A stretch of DNA of 8,004 nt from DATCIH01 sp036507955 (GTDB taxonomy: Bacteria > Bacillota > Clostridia > Clostridiales > Clostridiaceae). The position numbers and the translations under genes are program-made. Shown one piece after another: positions 1-6,437 of the stretch; the stretch's first letter is position 1, and every line of letters begins with the position of its first letter. The notes below the pieces were generated by a model that worked only from the letters and a program-made list of their open reading frames with translations, did not search any database and had not been told where the DNA came from. The DNA lies in the NCBI GenBank assembly GCA_036507955.1, contig DATCIH010000056.1:1-8004 (forward strand), given 5' to 3'.

Positions 1-452
1 GAAATTCACTGCTTAGAATGTGTTTTCTTTATCTTAAAGATATACATTTAGCAGAGGATGCTGTGCAGGACGCATTTATTAAAGTAAATAAAAGCTATAT
101 AAACTTCAAAGGAGATAGCGAAGAAAAAACATGGGTAATGAGAATAGCTATAAATGTTTGTAAGAATTACTTGCGTTCCTCTTGGTGGAAGCGTATTGAT
201 GAGGCAGCGGTTTTAGAAAATATTACTGTGAGTAATAGCACTGATGCCTTGCAGGATGAGGCTCTTCTCTTGGAAATCATGAAGCTGTCTCCAAAATACA
301 AGGAAGTAATTCTTCTATTTTACTACCAAGATATGAAAATCTGTGAAATAGCGGAGGTTTTGAATATTCCAGAAACCACTATATCCGTCAGATTAATGAG
401 AGCAAGAGAAATATTAAAAATAAAATTGAAAGGATGGTATTATGATGAATAG
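1..452 (+). CDS. ECF-type RNA polymerase sigma factor (5' end outside window)
   Basis: This encodes the larger part of an extracytoplasmic-function sigma factor, which directs RNA polymerase to a small set of promoters, usually after release from a membrane anti-sigma factor. The frame is open to the left edge, reading NSLLR before the ATG at 18. That matches the usual start of sigma region 2, so the true start lies upstream and the ATG at 18 is internal. Counting from that ATG, region 2 spans about residues 1-55, with AEDAVQDAFIKV and the WVMRIAINVCKNYLRS segment that contacts the -10 element. Region 4 spans about 78-140, with LSPKYKEVILLFYY and a helix-turn-helix at IAEVLNIPETTISVRLMRAR that reads the -35. 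The gene overlaps the next one by 11 bases, indicating translational coupling to its probable anti-sigma. The family call is secure; target promoters and inducing signal cannot be read from this window. Confidence 0.93.
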   Translation, partial: NSLLRMCFLYLKDIHLAEDAVQDAFIKVNKSYINFKGDSEEKTWVMRIAINVCKNYLRSSWWKRIDEAAVLENITVSNSTDALQDEALLLEIMKLSPKYKEVILLFYYQDMKICEIAEVLNIPETTISVRLMRAREILKIKLKGWYYDE

Positions 453-1776
453 AACAATTAAGAATGCGATTGATACAAGACTTGCTAATATTAAGATTAG
501 CAATGAGCTTGAAAGCAAAATCATAGATTCTTCCAAAAAGACAAGAATAATAAGAAAAAGGCCATTTGCTATAGGGATAGCTGCGTTCATATGTGTTATT
601 CTATCGGTTTCTGTCATGGCGGTAACTATTACAAATTTTGATAAGCTTTTATCTATAGTAAGTCCGCACATAGCGCAAAATCTTCAGCCAATAAAACTTG
701 CTTCTGAAGACAATGGAATAAAAATGGAGATACTTGCAGCAATGAACGATGACGATACTGCTATTGCATATATCTCAATGCAAGACCTAACTGCTGATAG
801 AGTTGATAAGAGTATCGACTTTTATAATTACAGTATTACAGGAATGCATGGGTTTACAAGTGAAGTAATATCATATGATAAAGCTTCAAAGACTGCGATT
901 GTAAGATTACTTGCGAATGGGGGTAGCAAACTGAATGGCAAAAAAGTAACCGTTAAAGTAAATTCATTTTTAAGTGACAAACAAAGTTATGACTTATTTG
1001 ATACCGGCATTGACTTGGTAAAGGCTATAAGTGCCTCTAATACAAAGACAACCCCCCTTAACATGGATATTGTTTCTGGTGGTGGCGGTGATTTATTTGG
1101 AAAATTAAAGGGAAAAGGAACTATCAATATATTAAAACCTGATAAAATGAATATTGCATTACCAAATATAAATTTTGCACATATATCAAATGTTGGAATT
1201 ATTGATGGACGACTTCATGTTCAAACTAAATGGACTGGTGATGGAATAGATGACCATGGTACCTTTTCGTTAATTGACAATTCAGGTAATAGAATAAACC
1301 CAAGTAATATTTATTTTGGTACTGATGAAAACGGAAATACCAAATATGGTCATGAATATGTTGAGTATATTTTTGAAGTAAAGGAAACCGAGCTTAATAA
1401 ATATAAGCTCAATGCAGATTATTTTACAACACATGGACATTATACGGAGGGCAAATGGCAGACTACCTTTAAAATTGAAGCAGTGGAAAAAGGCACAGAA
1501 GTTGGCTGTGATATGAATTTGGGCGGAATAAAAATAAATAAGGTTTCTGTTTCCCCTATTGGGGTTACGTTAATAGGAACAGGAAACATAAGTGATAAAG
1601 CTGAGGATATTAGAGTATCAGTTAAAATGATTAATGGTAGTGTTCTCGCCTTGAATTCAGCAATATCATATAATGGAAATGGTAAGGTTATCTGCAAATA
1701 TATGCCTCTTGAGCCTATTAAATTTGCAAATGTTAAAGAGGTTAGCATTAATGGAAAAGTCGTGAAGTTAAAATAA
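442..1776 (+). CDS. Membrane-anchored anti-sigma factor-like protein (DUF4179/DUF5643-like ectodomain)
   Basis: Probable anti-sigma partner of the upstream ECF sigma factor, holding it at the membrane until a signal is received. The protein has 444 residues: a short charged cytoplasmic part (about 1-40), one membrane helix (about 42-62, FAIGIAAFICVILSVSVMA), and an extracytoplasmic domain of roughly 380 residues rich in beta-type segments. The start of the ectodomain (FDKLL, then DNGIKMEILAA) and the late INKVSVSPIGVTLIG segment resemble DUF4179- and DUF5643-type sigma-linked proteins; that assignment is from memory of the families. There is no zinc-binding HxxxCxxC anti-sigma motif in the short N-terminus, so sigma binding would use another fold. 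Two adjacent ATGs (442 and 445) both fit the purine-rich AAAGGATGG site at 429-437. The gene lies inside the end of the sigma gene and is followed after 75 bases by a hairpin. Function is inferred mainly from position and topology. Confidence 0.8.
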   Translation: MMNRTIKNAIDTRLANIKISNELESKIIDSSKKTRIIRKRPFAIGIAAFICVILSVSVMAVTITNFDKLLSIVSPHIAQNLQPIKLASEDNGIKMEILAAMNDDDTAIAYISMQDLTADRVDKSIDFYNYSITGMHGFTSEVISYDKASKTAIVRLLANGGSKLNGKKVTVKVNSFLSDKQSYDLFDTGIDLVKAISASNTKTTPLNMDIVSGGGGDLFGKLKGKGTINILKPDKMNIALPNINFAHISNVGIIDGRLHVQTKWTGDGIDDHGTFSLIDNSGNRINPSNIYFGTDENGNTKYGHEYVEYIFEVKETELNKYKLNADYFTTHGHYTEGKWQTTFKIEAVEKGTEVGCDMNLGGIKINKVSVSPIGVTLIGTGNISDKAEDIRVSVKMINGSVLALNSAISYNGNGKVICKYMPLEPIKFANVKEVSINGKVVKLK

Positions 1777-1850
1777 GTGTTAATTTTTTAAAGCTAATCC
1801 AAAGCTGAATCGGTATTATAATTAATAAGGTTGTCATTAGAATTAGGCCA

Positions 1851-1891
1851 GATAGCTTGTTATATTGGTTTTTTCAAAATAGCAGGCTATC
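1851..1891 (+). terminator. Long hairpin, probable terminator of the sigma/anti-sigma unit
   Basis: A 17-position stem (1851-1867 with 1875-1891) closes around a T-rich 7-base loop. It begins GATAGCTTG and ends AGGCTATC. In RNA two positions are G-U pairs and only one is a mismatch. A short T-rich stretch (TATTTT) follows, weaker than a classic tract. It lies 75 bases after the anti-sigma stop and before the promoter of the XRE gene, which fits an intrinsic terminator; a processing or stabilising hairpin is possible. Confidence 0.55.
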
Positions 1892-1952
1892 TATTTTCAT
1901 CATAAAGTTTCTCACAGGTTGATTTTTTCAACCAAAGTTGCCTTCGAATCCA

Positions 1953-1980
1953 TTGTGGTTTCATAAGCATCCTGTATAAT
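1953..1980 (+). promoter_or_regulatory. Candidate promoter for the XRE-ABC operon
   Basis: A perfect -10 TATAAT sits at 1975-1980, with a partial -35 TTGTGG at 1953-1958, giving a 16-base spacer. Transcription would begin only about 10-12 bases before the XRE start codon, so the Shine-Dalgarno GAGGTGG (1988-1994) would lie at the very 5' end of the message. A small hairpin (GGTTGA/TCAACC, 1917-1933) lies just upstream and could be an operator, but nothing proves it. Confidence 0.5.
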
Positions 1981-1998
1981 AATAGATGAGGTGGTCAT

Positions 1999-3114
1999 AT
2001 GAAAGAAATAAATATTGCAAAATCGATTATTACAAAGAGAAAAGAAAAAGGCATTACGCAGGATGACCTTGCTGTTTATATTGGTGTTTCAAAGGCTTCT
2101 GTTTCAAAATGGGAAACTGGGCAAAGCTATCCCGACATTACTTTTCTTCCTCAATTAGCAGCTTATTTCAATATCAGTATAGACGAGCTGATTGGCTATT
2201 CGCCGCAGATGACTAAGGAAGATGTTAAGAAGTTATATCATCGCTTATCATCAGAATTTAGTAGCAAGCCTTTTGATGAGGTTTTAGCTGAGTGCCGTGC
2301 TATTATCAAAAAATACTTTTCCTGTTTTCCGCTTTTATTACAAATGGTTATTTTGCTTGTCAATCACCATATGCTTGCTAAGGAAAAGGAAACTCAGGAA
2401 AAACTGCTTCAGGAGATTATTGGTTTATGTGTTCGTATTAAGAGCGAAAGCGACGATGTATGGCTTTCAAAACAGGCTAATTCCATGGAAGCGTTGTGCT
2501 ATATGATTTTGCAACAGCCACAAGAGGTTTTGGATTTGCTTGATGGAACAATGAAACCAATTCCAAGCGATGAAACAATACTTGCGAATGCATACTATAT
2601 GACAGGAAACATGCAGAAGGCAAAAGCAGTTTTACAAATAAGTATATATCAACATTTGCTCAATATTTTGGGTGATTGTCCTACTTATTTACTGTTACAT
2701 GTTGGTGAAGTAGAAAAATTTGAGGAGATATTAAAGCGTATACTTTGTATTTCAGATGTATTTGCAGTAGATACTTTGAACCCAAATGTAGCAGTACAAT
2801 TGTACCTTGCGGCGGCACAGGGCTATACAAAACATGGCAATATAGAGAAAGCACTTAACATGCTTAGTAAATATGCTGATATTTGTACATCAAACTTTTT
2901 CCCAATAACACTACATGGCGATGCTTTTTTTGACTGTATTGATGAATGGTTTAATGAGTTTGACTTGGGAACAAAACCTCCACGTGATGAAAAGTTAGTA
3001 AAAGAAAGCATGATACAGGCCATTATATCTAATCCCGCTTTTTTAACGTTGAGTGAACAGCCCAAGTATAAGAGCATTATTGAAACAATGAAACTAAAAT
3101 TGGGGGGAAACTAG
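1999..3114 (+). CDS. XRE-family transcriptional regulator with helical TPR-like C-terminal domain
   Basis: A DNA-binding regulator of 371 residues, probably controlling itself and the ABC exporter genes that follow. Residues about 5-65 form an XRE/Cro-type helix-turn-helix: RKEKGITQDDLAVYIGVS, SKASVSKWETGQSYPD and AYFNISIDELIGY are all typical. The rest (about 70-371) is nearly all helical. TPR-like pairs are visible at 190-213 (ANAYYMTGNMQKAKAVL) and 266-292 (AAAQGYTKHGNIEKALNML), suggesting a peptide- or partner-sensing domain as in other large XRE regulators; the ligand is unknown. The ATG at 1999 follows GAGGTGG by four bases. The gap to the ATPase start is 52 bases and contains a 17-codon frame and a small inverted repeat, with no terminator, so co-transcription is likely. 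Confidence is high for the regulator class and moderate for its target. Confidence 0.92.
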   Translation: MKEINIAKSIITKRKEKGITQDDLAVYIGVSKASVSKWETGQSYPDITFLPQLAAYFNISIDELIGYSPQMTKEDVKKLYHRLSSEFSSKPFDEVLAECRAIIKKYFSCFPLLLQMVILLVNHHMLAKEKETQEKLLQEIIGLCVRIKSESDDVWLSKQANSMEALCYMILQQPQEVLDLLDGTMKPIPSDETILANAYYMTGNMQKAKAVLQISIYQHLLNILGDCPTYLLLHVGEVEKFEEILKRILCISDVFAVDTLNPNVAVQLYLAAAQGYTKHGNIEKALNMLSKYADICTSNFFPITLHGDAFFDCIDEWFNEFDLGTKPPRDEKLVKESMIQAIISNPAFLTLSEQPKYKSIIETMKLKLGGN

Positions 3115-3116
3115 GT

Positions 3117-3170
3117 ATGCAAGATATTATAGAATATCTACCGTTTTATAATTGCGAGGTGAAAAAATGA
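3117..3170 (+). CDS. 17-codon upstream ORF overlapping the ATPase start (leader peptide or remnant)
   Basis: An ATG at 3117 opens the frame MQDIIEYLPFYNCEVKK and stops with TGA at 3168-3170. The stop overlaps the ATPase ATG as ATGA, the classic arrangement for translational coupling. A G-rich stretch (GGGGGG, 3102-3107) lies 9 bases before the ATG and could serve as a weak ribosome site. The frame also spans a 7-bp inverted repeat (3122-3139). It may be a leader peptide that regulates the ATPase, a remnant of a longer gene, or chance. The ATPase has its own Shine-Dalgarno, so coupling is not required for its expression. Confidence 0.35.
   Translation: MQDIIEYLPFYNCEVKK
3122..3139. repeat. 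7-bp inverted repeat between regulator and ATPase genes
   Basis: AGATATT (3122-3128) and AATATCT (3133-3139) are perfect inverse complements around a 4-base centre. GGT (3114-3116) and ACC (3140-3142) can extend the stem after a bulge. There is no T tract, so it is not a terminator. It could be an operator for the upstream XRE protein or a small RNA hairpin between the cistrons. It is AT-rich and short, so chance is possible. Confidence 0.4.
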
Positions 3171-4084
3171 ATGCAATAAATATAGAAAATCTTAATAAAT
3201 CCTATGATGGGCAGACTAATGCTTTGAACAATATAAGTATAAGTATACCAAAGGGTGAGATATTTGGCTTTCTTGGCCCTAATGGTTCAGGGAAAACCAC
3301 TACAGTTAGAATTCTTAATGGAATTCTTTCAGCAACATCAGGACATGCTGAAATTTTAGGCATACCTGTGGGGGAAAATAATCTTGAGATTCATAGATTA
3401 TGTGGAGTTATGACCGAAAGTTCTTCCTGTTATGAAAATCTTACTGCCGAACAAAATCTAATATTCTTTGGGAAAATGCATGGAATTGAGGAAAAATTGC
3501 TTACTGAACGTATTGATTTTATATTAAAAAGGCTGGAGTTAATAGATGTAAAGAATAAAAAGGTGAAATCTTTCAGTACAGGAATGAGAAAGAGAGTTTC
3601 CTTGGCTATAGCATTAGTTCACAATCCTCAGATTTTATTCCTCGATGAACCTACTTCTGGTTTAGACCCAGAAAATGCACTGAATGTTACAAGGCTTATA
3701 AAAGAACTTGCAGAGGAAAATGAGGTTACAATCTTTCTTTGTACCCATCAATTAAAATATGCTGAAGATATTTGTACACTATATGGTTTTATAAATAATG
3801 GCAATATTCTTGGGTTAGGTACATTTGCTGAACTTGCTTCAAGGAAAAATGCAACGCTTCGATTAGAAATTAGAGGGAAAAATATTTCGGAGAAATTTGG
3901 ATTTATCCATGAAGGTAATGATATATATAGCAAATCTATTTTAGGAGACAAAGAAGTAAATACTCTAGTACAAGGCATACTGACAAGTGGTGGGGAAATC
4001 TATGAGGCTGTACAGCAGAAATGGTCTTTGGAACAACTGTACTTTAAATATATAAAAGGTATATCTGATGATATAACATTATAA
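3167..4084 (+). CDS. ABC transporter ATP-binding protein (ABC-2 exporter type)
   Basis: ATPase subunit of an exporter, powering the permease encoded next door. It has 305 residues from the ATG at 3167, chosen because GAGGTG at 3156-3161 sits five bases before it; an upstream in-frame TTG at 3152 has no such site. Motifs in order: Walker A GPNGSGKT (37-44), an atypical Q-loop region VMTESSS (81-87) with Glu where Gln is usual, a signature motif SFSTGMRKR (135-143) instead of LSGGQ, Walker B ILFLDEP (156-162), D-loop SGLD (164-167), and H-loop His194. The Glu and the STGM variant recur in drug- and antibiotic-type exporters (DrrA/CcmA-like), so the enzyme is probably active. The C-terminal 90 residues form the usual accessory domain. 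Substrate is unknown; a peptide, lipid or drug exporter controlled by the XRE protein is plausible. Confidence 0.95.
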   Translation: MNAINIENLNKSYDGQTNALNNISISIPKGEIFGFLGPNGSGKTTTVRILNGILSATSGHAEILGIPVGENNLEIHRLCGVMTESSSCYENLTAEQNLIFFGKMHGIEEKLLTERIDFILKRLELIDVKNKKVKSFSTGMRKRVSLAIALVHNPQILFLDEPTSGLDPENALNVTRLIKELAEENEVTIFLCTHQLKYAEDICTLYGFINNGNILGLGTFAELASRKNATLRLEIRGKNISEKFGFIHEGNDIYSKSILGDKEVNTLVQGILTSGGEIYEAVQQKWSLEQLYFKYIKGISDDITL

Positions 4085-4102
4085 GTCTGGAGTGATTAGA
4101 AT

Positions 4103-4897
4103 ATGAATAGAAATGAAAAAGCATTGATATATAAAGATATAAATGAAATAACAAGTTCAAAACGGGTTATTATGCCTATGACTATTGTACCGATTATTCT
4201 GATAGTAATCATACCTTTAGCAATATTGATAGGTGCTAACTATATTGGAAATGATTCAAGTATGTTTACAAAGATTGCTCCTCTTCTGAAAATATTACCT
4301 TCTGAATATTTGGCATATACTCCAGCCCAACTCTTAATAAAAGTAGCGTTAAACTTTATGTTTCCGTCATACTTCCTTATAATTCCTATAATGTGTTCAG
4401 GAGTTATTGGAGCCAGTAGTTTTGTGGGAGAAAAGGAACATAAAACTCTGGAGTCTCTGCTTTACACACCAATATCCATGGAACAACTGCTTAGAGCTAA
4501 AATTCTAGGCGTTTTTGTGCCATCTTACATCGTGGCTCTGATTTCATTTATAGCCTTTGGTATCATATTTAATGTAGGTGGTTTCATCTATTTTGGAGGA
4601 CTTATTTTCCCAGATATAAAATGGCTCATAATCATACTTTGGATTTCTCCTGTAATCAATTTATTATCGCTAATATTAACTGTGATGGTATCGGCAAAAT
4701 CAGAAACCTTCCAAGAAGCACAGCAAGTAAGTGGCCTTCTTGTCATTCCCATAATTCTTGTATTAGTGGCTCAATTGACAGGTGTACTTCTGCTCAGTAA
4801 CATTGTTATGTTTATAGCGGGTGGTGTTCTCTTGATACTTGATTATATATTGATAAGGAGAATTTCTTCTAAGTTTATTCCGGAGAAACTGATTTGA
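4103..4897 (+). CDS. ABC-2 type transporter permease
   Basis: Membrane subunit of the exporter with the upstream ATPase, 264 residues. The gene starts 18 bases after the ATPase stop, with GGAGTG at 4089-4094 eight bases before the ATG. About six membrane segments are visible: 23-45, 78-106, 134-158, 172-197, 208-228 and 230-251. A hydrophilic stretch with GEKEHKTLESLLYTPIS (109-125) lies between the second and third. This E-K-E...T-L-E-x-L-L-x-x-P-I-S motif is the hallmark of ABC-2 permeases and is thought to act as the coupling element to the ATPase. The end, RRISSKFIPEKLI, is also typical of the family. Only one permease gene is present, so a homodimer is expected. No terminator is evident after it; the next gene is a truncated ferredoxin 37 bases downstream. 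Confidence 0.92.
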   Translation: MNRNEKALIYKDINEITSSKRVIMPMTIVPIILIVIIPLAILIGANYIGNDSSMFTKIAPLLKILPSEYLAYTPAQLLIKVALNFMFPSYFLIIPIMCSGVIGASSFVGEKEHKTLESLLYTPISMEQLLRAKILGVFVPSYIVALISFIAFGIIFNVGGFIYFGGLIFPDIKWLIIILWISPVINLLSLILTVMVSAKSETFQEAQQVSGLLVIPIILVLVAQLTGVLLLSNIVMFIAGGVLLILDYILIRRISSKFIPEKLI

Positions 4898-4933
4898 AAT
4901 AAATTTTTATAATTTTTTGACGACAAAGTACCA

Positions 4934-5287
4934 TTGTGGCTTTTTAGATGGTGCAAGGTATGCTTTTCTTCAAAAAAATATATTAAGAAACATTCTATTA
5001 TTAGGGAAGGTTTTAGATTACTGGCTAGAAATATATATGATAAACCATTTGAAAAGAATTTTACCGTAGAAAACAATTGTAATGGATGTAAAATGTGTGA
5101 AAGAGTGTGTCCTGTAGATAATATAAAAGTAGATAAGAAACCTGTATTTATGAATAATTGCCAGCAATGCTTGGCATGCGCTCACAATTGTCCACAGAGG
5201 GCAATAAGCGTTAAAAAAGAAAAAAGCAAGGCTAGATTTATTAATCAGAATATTATCTTGAAGGAAATAATAGATGCAAACGATTAA
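4934..5287 (+). pseudogene. C-terminal part of an EFR1-family ferredoxin, flavodoxin domain missing
   Basis: This frame encodes the ferredoxin half of an EFR1-type electron-transfer protein, normally about 250-260 residues with an N-terminal flavodoxin-like domain. Here only 117 codons are open. Two complete 4Fe-4S motifs are present: CNGCKMCERVCP and CQQCLACAHNCP, in the typical EFR1 order, with the usual tail ILKEIIDAN. The flavodoxin domain is absent. The frame can start only at a TTG (4934) with no ribosome site. An ATG at 4948 lies in another frame, which joins this one if the 7-A run at 4972-4978 had one A fewer. The most likely reading is a 5'-truncated relic whose front was lost where the ABC operon now ends. 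A small functional diferredoxin is the alternative, since the cysteines are intact. Confidence 0.7.
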
Positions 5288-5343
5288 TTTAAAGTTTCAT
5301 ATCCTTTGGCGTATGTTATTTATTTGGTAGGGGGATAAATAGA

Positions 5344-5826
5344 ATGGATAAAAAAGTATCATTTACAAGCAATCAAAAAATTATTGAGCTTTTAACAACA
5401 GGAGTCTTATTATTTTTATTTGGCTATTTAATGATTAATTGGTCAGCAATACCAGAAGAAGTTCCATCACATTTTAATGCATTGGGGGTAGCAGATGCTT
5501 GGAGTGGAAAAGGCACAGTAATATTTGTGCCGATTGTTTGTTTGACGTTATACTTATTACTTACTGTAGTGTCATTCTTTCCATCTATTTGGAATATTCC
5601 TGTTAAGTTAACACCTGGAAATTATGTTTTCGTGTATCAGAATATAAGAAGCTTGATTTGCTATTTGAAGTTAGTATTGGTATCTACTTTTTCATATATT
5701 TCAATTTGTACTGCTATAAGCAAACCACTGGGAACAATATTTTTACCATTAATATTAATTATTGTGTTTGGATTAATAGTTGTATTTTTAATAAAAATTA
5801 AAAAGTTTAGCAAAGCCACTAAATGA
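5344..5826 (+). CDS. DUF1648 domain membrane protein
   Basis: A small integral membrane protein of 160 residues. The DUF1648 signature is clear just after the first membrane helix: PEEVPSHFNALGVADAWSGK (37-56), with the conserved P-x-H-F-N-x-x-G-x-x-D pattern. Membrane segments lie at about 14-31, 58-78, 104-124 and 131-151, and the protein ends in a basic tail. DUF1648 is found in membrane proteins such as SdpI-type immunity proteins, but this one has only the short form and its own function is unknown. The ATG at 5344 follows GGGGGAT (5330-5336) at good spacing. Its neighbours are a broken ferredoxin upstream and a 43-codon gene 36 bases downstream, probably in the same transcript. Confidence 0.85.
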   Translation: MDKKVSFTSNQKIIELLTTGVLLFLFGYLMINWSAIPEEVPSHFNALGVADAWSGKGTVIFVPIVCLTLYLLLTVVSFFPSIWNIPVKLTPGNYVFVYQNIRSLICYLKLVLVSTFSYISICTAISKPLGTIFLPLILIIVFGLIVVFLIKIKKFSKATK

Positions 5827-5862
5827 ATATGATTTTGAGTTACAATTGAAAGGAGACTAGAA

Positions 5863-5994
5863 ATGAATCCAAAAGAAGAATGTGAAGTACTTTTTTCAAA
5901 AGAATCAAATGGAAGTCCATATTTGCGACAGAAGGAGATAAAAACATATTTAAATAGTAAGCATAGGTTAAGCAGATATTATTATAAAATATAA
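5863..5994 (+). CDS. 43-residue hypothetical protein
   Basis: A short reading frame with a near-perfect ribosome site, AAAGGAG at 5849-5855, seven bases before the ATG. The product begins MNPKEECEVLFSKESNGSP and ends in a basic, Tyr-rich tail (KHRLSRYYYKI). It has no membrane segment and is soluble and basic overall. I do not recognise a family. It lies 36 bases after the DUF1648 gene, so it is probably co-transcribed. Its stop codon is one base before the 12-bp hairpin at 5996-6026. It may be a genuine small protein or the N-terminus of a gene whose remainder was deleted; the strong start signals and the low-complexity Tyr/Lys ending fit the second equally well. Confidence 0.5.
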   Translation: MNPKEECEVLFSKESNGSPYLRQKEIKTYLNSKHRLSRYYYKI

Positions 5995-5995
5995 A

Positions 5996-6026
5996 ATAAT
6001 AAGGCATACAATTAATGCCTTATTAT
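5996..6026 (+). terminator. 12-bp perfect hairpin after the small gene
   Basis: A perfect 12-bp stem, 5996-6007 (ATAATAAGGCAT) with 6015-6026, encloses the 7-base loop ACAATTA. No T tract follows, so as a terminator it is atypical. It begins right after the stop of the 43-codon gene and ends at the -35 of the next promoter. The loop is fully complementary to 6031-6037, so a pseudoknot or an alternative 9-bp hairpin (6006-6014 with 6031-6039) can form. Transcript-end stabiliser and attenuator are both possible. Confidence 0.5.
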
Positions 6027-6054
6027 GGACTAATTGTATTCTGAATAGTATAAT
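6026..6054 (+). promoter_or_regulatory. Candidate promoter for the PASTA gene
   Basis: TGGACT (6026-6031) and a perfect TATAAT (6049-6054) are separated by 17 bases. The start point would fall near 6061, giving a leader of about 30 bases before the ATG at 6092. The -35 overlaps the end of the preceding hairpin. Confidence 0.55.
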
Positions 6055-6091
6055 CAAGAGGTAAAAATTTATTATACATAGAGGTTATATA

Positions 6092-6424
6092 ATGTTAAAA
6101 AAATGGATGCTTTCAACTTTTGAGATAAAGATTAAGCTTAGAGGTGTTTATATGTTATTGTTTGTTACTCTTTTAATAGGTTCGATTTTTGTATATAAAT
6201 CCATAGCATATAATAATGCACATGCTGTCTTACCAAATTTTATAGGAATGACATTATCTGAAGCCGAAGTTCAACTAGATACCATAGGTGTTAAATTTAA
6301 AACTAAAGAGGTTATTAGTAACGTTATAGTAAGTGGAACGGTAGTTGCACAGTCTCCTGCTATAGGGACTAAAATTGGTAAAGATGAAATAATATCAATA
6401 GACGTTTGCAAGCGTGAAGAATAA
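6092..6424 (+). CDS. Membrane-anchored protein with a single PASTA domain
   Basis: A 110-residue protein with a basic N-terminus, one membrane helix (about 20-36, YMLLFVTLLIGSIFVY) and one extracellular PASTA domain (about 46-106). PASTA hallmarks are LPNFIGMTLSEAEVQL, GVKFK, and SGTVVAQSPAIGTKI followed by a hydrophobic strand. PASTA domains bind muropeptides or beta-lactam-like ligands and normally occur in tandem on Ser/Thr kinases (PrkC/Stk type) or penicillin-binding proteins; this copy stands alone with no kinase or transpeptidase. The start at 6092 follows GAGGT (6081-6085) with six bases between; an in-frame ATG at residue 21 would remove only the basic N-tail. It has its own promoter. 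It may sense or tether to peptidoglycan, or be a detached fragment; the intact start signals favour a real gene. Confidence 0.8.
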   Translation: MLKKWMLSTFEIKIKLRGVYMLLFVTLLIGSIFVYKSIAYNNAHAVLPNFIGMTLSEAEVQLDTIGVKFKTKEVISNVIVSGTVVAQSPAIGTKIGKDEIISIDVCKREE

Positions 6425-6437
6425 AATTATAAGATAA

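Noticed and set aside
2297..2506. 69-codon frame inside the XRE gene in another + frame
   Set aside because: It lies wholly within the well-supported XRE coding sequence and shows no ribosome site or family feature.
3152..3166. TTG start at 3152 giving the ATPase five extra residues
   Set aside because: The Shine-Dalgarno GAGGTG lies inside this extension and is correctly spaced for the ATG at 3167, so the ATG is the start.
4898..4933. T-rich stretch after the permease as a terminator
   Set aside because: There are T runs but no GC-containing stem before them, so an intrinsic terminator is not supported.
4843..5076. Minus-strand frame across the permease end and ferredoxin start
   Set aside because: It is antisense to two recognisable coding segments, has no start signals, and its sequence resembles no protein I know.
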